64,000 nucleotides of DNA from Mugil cephalus (lineage: Eukaryota > Chordata > Actinopteri > Mugiliformes > Mugilidae), in the NCBI RefSeq assembly GCF_022458985.1, contig NC_061776.1:5874088-5938087 (forward strand), given 5' to 3'. The position numbers and the translations under genes are program-made. A model generated the notes under the pieces. It was not told the origin of the DNA. It made no database searches and saw only the letters and a program-made list of their open reading frames with translations. Shown one piece after another: positions 57,401-64,000 of the stretch (position 1 is the first letter of the stretch; the number at the start of each line of letters is the position of its first letter).

Positions 57401-58361
57401 TTGAAAGCAATCTCTTTACTTTAAGCAGGTCACATTCAAGGAAATGTGAAGTGTCCTTCTGAGTGAGTACGGTCCAAACATTTGGGATGCATGCTTTCCC
57501 CGGCCGGGGTTGTCCAGAATTGACCGGAAGGTAACATGAGTGGACTTCAGGAGCACTGATAAAAATTTATAATTAATTTTGATACCGATGCCACTGATTT
57601 TGCTCATCGAATCAATTCTTTGTTGATTTCCATATGAATTCTTCCTATGAATTTTTTGCTCCAGAAAAAGCAGCTGTTGGTAGTTTTGTGTAGCAACAGA
57701 ACTTTTTTTTTTAAGTTTCAAGCAAGAGATAAGAGCTTGTGCAAGAAACACAGGAAACTGGTCACCGGATCGTCACTAGCTGTGCTGTGCTGAGACTTAG
57801 CGATAGCTGCAATTGTTGACCGGAGATCGTCGAACGCATGGCACTCTCTGCACATAATACCATGCATCACCCGCAGAAAGCTCTCTGCAACCTATTAGCT
57901 CAGGCTACCACCTGTCACTCAAAGTGGGAACGTCCTTAATTATGCAGAATTTTAAACCTTCATAAAAAAGGGGATGAAAAACGAGGTAGCTTCAGCTTTT
58001 GTTGTGAACAAACCTTCAGACATTTTTGAATTTGTTTTGCCGACAAACAGTCGGCATTGGTTTCCATTAACTGATGATCCAGAGAAACTTGAACGTTATG
58101 ATAGATTAAATACGTGTCTTCTCTAAAGTTTATCTTTGCGTTTTCTGATGTGACAAATCCTACTCAGCCCCCACTGGTTAATGTGGAATATTTTTGGATG
58201 CAAAGTGAGTCGGCTCTGATGCTGCCACCCCACAGAAAAGCGCAGGATGAATGACACCAGGGCTTTGTACGGAGCGAAAGAAGCAGGTAGCAGCAGGGTT
58301 CTAGGTGCATATTGAAAACGTGTGTAAAGCTAATGTACTCACTTGCTTTAGATGCTTTAGA
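57401..58361. other. Intergenic with a repeat fragment
   Basis: 57888-57975 is an inverted fragment of the repeat at 52425-53400 (gctcaggctaccacctgtca, ccttaattatgcagaatttt). 57570-57640 resembles a decayed DNA-element end (gataccgatgccactgattt). No gene. Confidence 0.45.
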
Positions 58362-58396
58362 CCTAACCCTAACCCTAACCCTAACCCTAACCCTAA
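58362..58396. repeat. Interstitial telomeric repeat (CCCTAA)n
   Basis: Five perfect CCCTAA hexamers plus a partial first unit. It is followed by acactttc and then a 170 bp pyrimidine-rich tract. Confidence 0.97.
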
Positions 58397-58565
58397 CACT
58401 TTCATACCTGGTCCTTCTTCCTCTATTATCTCCCTTGTTCACCTTTCTTCTTCTTCTGTCTTTCTCCATCCTTCTGTATCCCCACCCTCTTACTCTCTAC
58501 CCTCCCCCGTCCTCCCTATTGCCCCCCATACCCCTCCCCCCATCCTCCCCTCTCCTTCATTTGGC
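58397..58565. repeat. Pyrimidine-rich tract
   Basis: Almost only C and T on the plus strand (tctttctccatccttctgta, ctaccctcccccgtcctccc, atacccctccccccatcctc), directly after the telomeric repeat. The two overlapping frames here are products of composition. Confidence 0.85.
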
Positions 58566-58982
58566 CGCTGCTAAATGTCTTGTGTGAGATAACATCGCAG
58601 TAGGAAATTCCGCCTGTGTTGCCAGACTGCTCAGTTTTCTCCCCAGGGCTGGCAACAATGTGCGTCCTTCATAAGTGCCTCTGCAGCGCTCGGGATCTCC
58701 ACTCATCCCCTGTGAGCCCGGTCAAAAGACCCGCTGGCGATACCCAACGCTCCCAGCTCCACGCCAGAGCCACGGCAGGTAGCCGGTGGGATTACTGCGA
58801 AAGACGCTGAAAAACTGAAAAGACCGACCCCCCATCACCCCCCCTCCCCTGCAATTTCACATTTACCTCCCACTCGTGTTTGGAGACCATTAGCATGAGT
58901 TGCCATTGGAGATTTGGGTCTCGCCTCACCCTGAAACAAGTTTGGCATATACTGCTCTTTAAATAAATACCATATAAGCCGT
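58566..58982. other. Intergenic, nothing recognised
   Basis: GC-richer sequence with a C-rich run near 58827-58850. No gene. Confidence 0.4.
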
Positions 58983-59468
58983 ATACACCTGTCAGGCATA
59001 ACATTATGACCACCTTTCTAATAATGTGTAGGTCTGCCTTGTGCCTCTAAACAGTTGTGACTCATCAGAGAATGGACACGGGTCTTCTGAGGGGGTCCTG
59101 TGGTGTCTGGAAACAGAATATTGATAGTGGGGGGGTCTTTGGGGAGGGGCCTCTGTGGATCATCCTACAGATACTTGATAATTTTGGGATCTAGTGAATT
59201 TGGAGGCCGGGTCAACACCTAGTGCTGTTCTTCGCGTTATTTGAGTTAAGTATTTTTGTGTGTGTGCCATCAAGGAGTGTCATTGCTATGGGGTGGGGGG
59301 GGTACCTGGTCTGGTCTGGTCTAGGTGGGTGCTACATGTCTAGGGAACATCCACATGAATGAATGCCAGGTCCAAAAGTTTCCCAGCAGAACACTGAATT
59401 GTCACAAGATCATTAAATTGTTATTTACACCTCCTGTCAGTCGTCATAATGTTGTGGCTGATTGGTGT
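58983..59468 (-). mobile_element. Tc1-like non-autonomous element, best-preserved copy
   Basis: Both termini are present: tacacctgtcaggcataaca on the left and tgttgtggctgattggtgt on the right, inverted relative to each other. In inverse order it carries caaacagttgtgactcatca-like, tggtgtctggaaacagaata, ggatcatcctacagatactt, gatctagtgaatttggaggc, catcaaggagtgtcattgct, ctggtctggtctggtctagg and aaaagtttcccagcagaaca. At 486 bp it represents the internally deleted family form: Tc1 ends plus the C-terminal transposase part without an open frame. Confidence 0.9.
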
Positions 59469-60479
59469 GTGTGCTCAACTTTTTTTTCACTCATCTTTGA
59501 CTATTTCCATCAGGTCATGTTCAACACGCTAAAAGAAATGGCGATCTGTCCAAACTGTGCCTTCGTGATCGCTCCGCTCGGCCACGTTCTTGGAGCGAAG
59601 CGGCTCTGGGATTGGAAATCGCAAAACCAGACCGCTCTCGCTGAGCTTCTGGAGTGTCACTCATCCGGCAGATAAAGAAACGAGGAGCAAAACGTAGAAG
59701 AATGTTTTTTAAACACTTGCCTGCAGAAGTAAAAATCCCCGGAGAATGCACTTGTTTGTTTTGGGAGACACCCCTGAGAATTAAAGCCCACAGCATTTCT
59801 GGCAAAAGCACAGAAAGCTGCAGATGCTCAAAGACTCGGAGGAGCTATCCCGTAAGCCCTCGATTGTGTCTTCAGAAACACAGGCTAAATCTGCCGCTCA
59901 GTTAAAAAAAAAAAAGAGAAGAAGATTTATCTCTTATGGCTATGCTACATGGCACACCGTAAGAATACACAGAGCAGTGGTCAGGTCATCTTCCAGGGTC
60001 TGTCATCCGTGAGCCAACGCAGCTCCAGCCTGAGCCTCTATCATTTTAACAAGTCATGTCAAATAGTATTTATCTGTTTCCTGCAGAGTAAACACTAATT
60101 TAAATCCCCAGGTCTTTATATAGCCCTCAGTGTGAAACGCCGCAACACACAGCGTTACCGCGGTAACTAAACAGTTACCTTCAGCCCCGCCGAGATTAGT
60201 GGGTTGTTGTCTGGACAGGAAGAGATGTTTGCGTGCCGTATGGCATAAAGGGCTTTATGTATTTAGGGCTGTGTCTCTAAATTTGGAGTGTCTGTGCCAT
60301 GAGCACTCGAGGCTCTTTGACAGAAAGGAAAGGAGTGTCTCGCTGTGTCAACGTCTGTGACCTTTGGAGCCGAGTTCAGGGGGTGAGCTCTGTTTCTGGC
60401 ACTGACAAAAAAAAAATAAATAAATAAATAAATCTTGTTTTCTTAAAACATGTGCTAAAGTGTAAAGTAAAAATCAAGT
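59469..60479. other. Intergenic, no recognisable gene
   Basis: The 116-codon frame at 59325-59675 begins inside the Tc1-like element and is not a gene. Its antisense 96-codon frame likewise has no domain. (AAAT)n lies at 60407-60433. Confidence 0.45.
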
Positions 60480-61020
60480 CCAATGCAAATCACATATTCC
60501 TCTCGAGTAAGCTGGTTGTTTATTCGATGATTAAATTAATACGTGCCGGGCATTTGCTCTGTAAACAGGACTTTAATAATTGCCAGCCTCGTTTGCAGAC
60601 GAAATGCCATTAGGCGGCCGTGCAGATTGACATTTTTATGGGCGTCTGAACATTCGCAGCCGTTCCTGCTCGGCTTGGTTAGCCTTTGACAGAGCTATCT
60701 CGCAAACGAGGACTCTTGCAGCTGCAATCCCCCGGCGATTGACACACTAAATGCACCTCTTGTCAGACTTATTTGAGGTGAGATAAGGTTAATTACGCCG
60801 CGGTGCGTGCTTTATCATTGCTGAGTGACATAGCTGCAGTTTGTACGGAGGGGCTGCCCTTCCAAGGCTGGGTAGCTGCAGCGCGCTCTGACAGATAAGT
60901 GAATTGTCAGGAAACATGCTCCGTGTTCAACATGTCGCTTAATCATTTAGGGTGAACAAGCAGCAGTAGAAGCGGAGGCTGCACAATAGTCACCGCACTC
61001 CAACATGTGCAAGATCAGAT
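60480..61020. promoter_or_regulatory. Candidate conserved non-coding element
   Basis: A unique, repeat-free block with gatgattaaattaatacgtg, actttaataattgccagcct, ttgaggtgagataaggttaa, gataaggttaattacgccgc and tgtcgcttaatcatttaggg. It is dense in homeodomain-type (taatt) and GATA-type words. It is one of the strongest candidates in the window by composition, but no alignment was possible. Confidence 0.35.
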
Positions 61021-61372
61021 GGCGCACCTCGGTTATGCTTAATCAACCCGTCTGCTTCTTCTCTTTGCGCCCTCCCATCTCCTCCTCCTCCACTTCCTCC
61101 TCCTCCTTCCTCATTCCCACACTGACCCACGTTTACCTTCAATAATTCACCCCTGTCCGTTTGGGAGAGGCGAGGTCGCTCTCAGTTTACTGTGAACCTG
61201 CCCGTGTGTGTGTGTGCGCTTGTGTTAGTCATGTTGTGGGGGCATAAATCTGGTTAAACCCAGTCACGTTGTGGGGAAGCTGCCTCAAAACAAGTTACCA
61301 TCATGTGAACGAGTCAGATTTTAGCGCGAGAACTTGATTTAATGGTTGGGATTAACATTGAACATAATTGAA
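61021..61372. other. Intergenic with (TCC)n-like tract
   Basis: A C/T-rich stretch at 61055-61115 and a short (GT)n at 61205-61216. No gene. Confidence 0.45.
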
Positions 61373-61447
61373 CATTATTCCTAATATTGTGACTCCAAAA
61401 CAGTTTTGACACATCAGAGATGGACATGGGCTTTCTGAAGGTGCCTC
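61373..61447 (-). mobile_element. Tc1-like element, 3' fragment
   Basis: attcctaatattgtgactcc, aaaacagttttgacacatca, gagatggacatgggctttct and gaaggtgcctcaag match the inverted 3' part of the family; the terminus itself is missing. Confidence 0.7.
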
Positions 61448-61929
61448 AAGAATTGAGATGAGTGGTTTGCACAGAATTAACCTGAGCCCACCTCCAGACT
61501 ACAAGTGCTTTATTGATAAAAGCTCCAAGTCCTCTTGCTCACTGATGGGATATGATGAGGAGTTTAGTCACTTTAGCTCTTCATAGAAGCCTTTTTACCT
61601 ACACGGACAAAAGTCAGCGCCATGTTTCACTGAATATGGAAAATGGAAAAACAGACGAAAAATGAGTAGATACCAAGACAAATTCAGCAAAGATGCCAGG
61701 GACAGGGCATCACCAACTAACTATCTGGTTTATGGAATAAGGGCTTAGACTTTCAAAGAGTTTAGAAACTGTAAATTCCTTGAAGCACAAAAGTTGATCA
61801 TCATCATGTGATGATACTGTAACACCCTGTTGTTTAGCCACAAAAATGGCGCTTTGCGAGTGTGATGCCGCCTGATTTGGCCCTCTTTCCCGTTGACCTA
61901 TAACGTCATATAATAAACAAGAGTCGTTC
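61448..61929. other. Intergenic, nothing recognised
   Basis: No gene or classified repeat. Confidence 0.4.
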
Positions 61930-62306
61930 GTGTGTCAGACCGGCATTTCAAACAAAAACCAGATGGATAATAGTTGTATGTGCTACTTCTGGTGCAGATA
62001 AGATGGCGCTATCCTTCTACTGGTTTGCATTCTTCTTCTTCTTCATCTGCTTTCTTGGATGTTTTTATTCCGGGGTCATACGCCAGAGCAGCGGTTGTGG
62101 AGCATGCGTCCACAAACGTGTTGTCTAGTTAAAGTCCAATTAAGGCAAATACATGGTGGAGAAAATCAATTACCAATCGCATTCTTGGGTGTCTTAGTCC
62201 GATTTTAGTCGGAGTAACGTGTTTACGCGCGCTTAAATTGTCCAGTTAAAGTCGGATTAAGGCAATAATTTGTTTTTTTTTCACGTGCATGTAAACGTGC
62301 TGAGTG
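61930..62306. mobile_element. Long-TIR DNA transposon, second copy, left end lost
   Basis: gataagatggcgctatcctt, attccggggtcatacgccag, ccagttaaagtcggattaag and cacgtgcatgtaaacgtgct match 11960-12370 in order. The right terminus is well preserved; the left terminus is not found. Confidence 0.75.
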
Positions 62307-62863
62307 TTAGCGTTAAGTAAAACCTTCGAGAAGTGAATTTAAGATGTGGAAACTCCCAATTACATATATCTCTATATCAGGGTGAAGTTTAGATTAAAAT
62401 AGATTCTTGTTAAAAATAACACAAGTTGTTAGGAGATAAATGGTAATGTAACGTGCCCTGATGTGATGGAAACACCACTGTGTGTGTGAGTGTTTTGTGC
62501 AGACAATGGGCATGCGTGGGTCGACCGAGCGGGCGGAGGCTCCTGCCAGGTTTCATCTGGGTCAGAGTTGACTCATCACCTTCCTGTGGAATCTGTCGAT
62601 CTCTGGGTACAAACACATGTATGTCCCACAGTGTGAAGGCTGGACAGGAGGAGTAAAAAAAAAAATGCAGATTTACACCCTGAAGTGTTCGCCCGCATTT
62701 AATCTACCACACAACCTGTGCGTATTAGCCTTTAACATGACAATTTATGCTATTTATGATGCGTTCGGATACACAAGCTTACTGTATGTGCACAAGTCTG
62801 AGCGAATGCAGGGGAAGCTGTTACTTAAGGGGCTAACATGGGTAAATATTATTCAGGAACACT

Positions 62864-62895
<32 letters not shown>

Positions 62896-64000
62896 GGAGA
62901 GAGTGTGCGCTTGCTTGGCTGTTTAGACTCCGAGCAGATGTGTGTATTTGTGTGTAGGATGTCTCCCCGAGTGCGTGCGTGCGCCGAGGCCCGGCTGTTT
63001 ATTAACCTGTCTGTGCAAATGCGCACGTTAGTCAGATTTTCACCCAAAACGAGTAAAACGAGGCCACTTAAACCCTGCAGGAAATAAGGCCGAGCCGTCA
63101 GACTCACACACGTTGCGCGCATGTTATTTTAAGCCCAAATTACACATCATCTGATATCCGTCCTAAATGGCTTTTCCAGCTTCACTGCTCCAGGTATTCT
63201 GAGGGAGAAGGACAGCGACTAAAAAAAAAAAGAAGAAAAAAAAAAGAGGGGAGGCCAACAGGTTTAGCAGCAGCATAAAGAAAAGAAAAAGAAGAGACGA
63301 GCTCAGCTCCATCAAGATACTACGGGAAACCTGCCAAATCCCCAATTCCCCGAGAAGGAGAGGGCAAGGCCCAGGCACTACAGAGATGCTAGACTACTTA
63401 TCTCTTTTTCAAACATTTACACTCATGGCTTCGGTCCTTCAGGGAAGTTGATCTTTCCAAATGTTAAAGACTCCATTTGATGAAGTGCATCCAGTAAATT
63501 TAAGGGAGACATGTTCAGATAAATGTCCGATTCTCCGGGACGCTGCTCTTATTTAGAGTTGTGTGAAAGGATTCATATCTGTGTTTTCAGGCAGGCAGGC
63601 CCACATCTTCCTCTGACTCATTATCAACTGCCCTTTGTACCAAATGTGGAAACTGCAGCCGTGTCACTGTCTTAAAACTTATAATACAGATAAAGTAGAA
63701 GATGCTGAACTGTGACTCTGTCATTGCTTTTGTTTCTTACTGTCCCAGAAACTGTGCAAATATCACAGATATAATAAAAATCATCCATGAGAAAATATCA
63801 CTCTAAACCGTGCACAGCAGCTCAGTCGCCCTTTTTCCTCCGTCTGCCGCTTGTAAACCGGTTTTACTGTCGTCTCCTTTTAAAGCTGCTACAATCATAT
63901 TCTACCATTCGATGCGTCAATATGAAATTATCACCTACGGAGCCGCAGCTGCTCTTGCTCTTACGGAGCTTTATATAAAACTTTTGTCTCCGTTTTCCCT
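62307..64000. other. Intergenic, no recognisable gene
   Basis: (GT)n lies at 62864-62891 and A-rich/purine-rich sequence at 63220-63300. Frames of up to 91 codons pass through these tracts. Nothing else is recognised. Confidence 0.45.
62864..62891. repeat. (GT)n microsatellite
   Basis: About 14 GT units. Confidence 0.97.

Noticed and set aside
58305-58587. Repeat-rich protein with PNPNPN or TLTLTL motifs
   Set aside because: It is the translation of the (CCCTAA)n telomeric tract and the pyrimidine-rich tract.
59325-59675. 116-codon frame
   Set aside because: Its first third lies inside the Tc1-like element at 58983-59468 and the rest has no domain.

Overview
This 64 kb window is vertebrate nuclear DNA, most likely from a teleost fish. 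It is AT-rich and dense in microsatellites. It contains intron-bearing tRNA-Tyr genes and type II tRNA-Ser genes of vertebrate form. It is full of decayed DNA transposons and LINE/SINE tails of kinds familiar from fish genomes. The attribution to teleosts rests on those repeat families as I remember them, not on a database search.

I found no convincing protein-coding exon. Every long open frame is antisense to, or built from, transposon remnants, microsatellites or homopolymers. The RNA genes are the only genes I can support: four tandem tRNA-Tyr(GTA) genes on the minus strand at 36.9-39.1 kb, and two tRNA-Ser(TGA) genes, at 28.85 kb (minus) and 57.3 kb (plus). The Tyr exons are identical in all four copies while introns and flanks differ, and each gene has a T-run terminator.

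Layout. At 0-10 kb there are Tc1-like remnants, a hAT remnant, a (CA)n tract and a Tc1-like element interrupted by a LINE 3' end. At 10-16 kb there is a unique, GC-richer segment that looks like a conserved non-coding element, then hAT-like and long-TIR elements and a second interrupted Tc1-like element. At 17-25 kb there are Tc1 fragments, a decayed THAP-domain coding remnant, a hAT nested in a Tc1 element and a piggyBac-like MITE. At 27-34 kb there is an AT-rich tandem repeat, tRNA-Ser, a hAT remnant carrying a nested LINE/SINE tail, a 0.6 kb telomere-like minisatellite, another unique block and a two-unit higher-order tandem repeat. At 34-42 kb there are two more TIR elements flanking the tRNA-Tyr cluster. 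At 42-51 kb there are unique GC-richer blocks alternating with TIR elements. At 52-64 kb there are more dispersed repeats, the second tRNA-Ser, an interstitial telomeric tract, a nearly complete non-autonomous Tc1-like element and another unique block at 60.5-61.0 kb.

One Tc1/mariner-derived non-autonomous family dominates, with about 14 recognisable pieces sharing the end motif cataacattatgaccacc. The unique, low-repeat blocks between transposons fit a gene desert or very long intron near a developmental regulator. That reading is an inference which only cross-species alignment can test.
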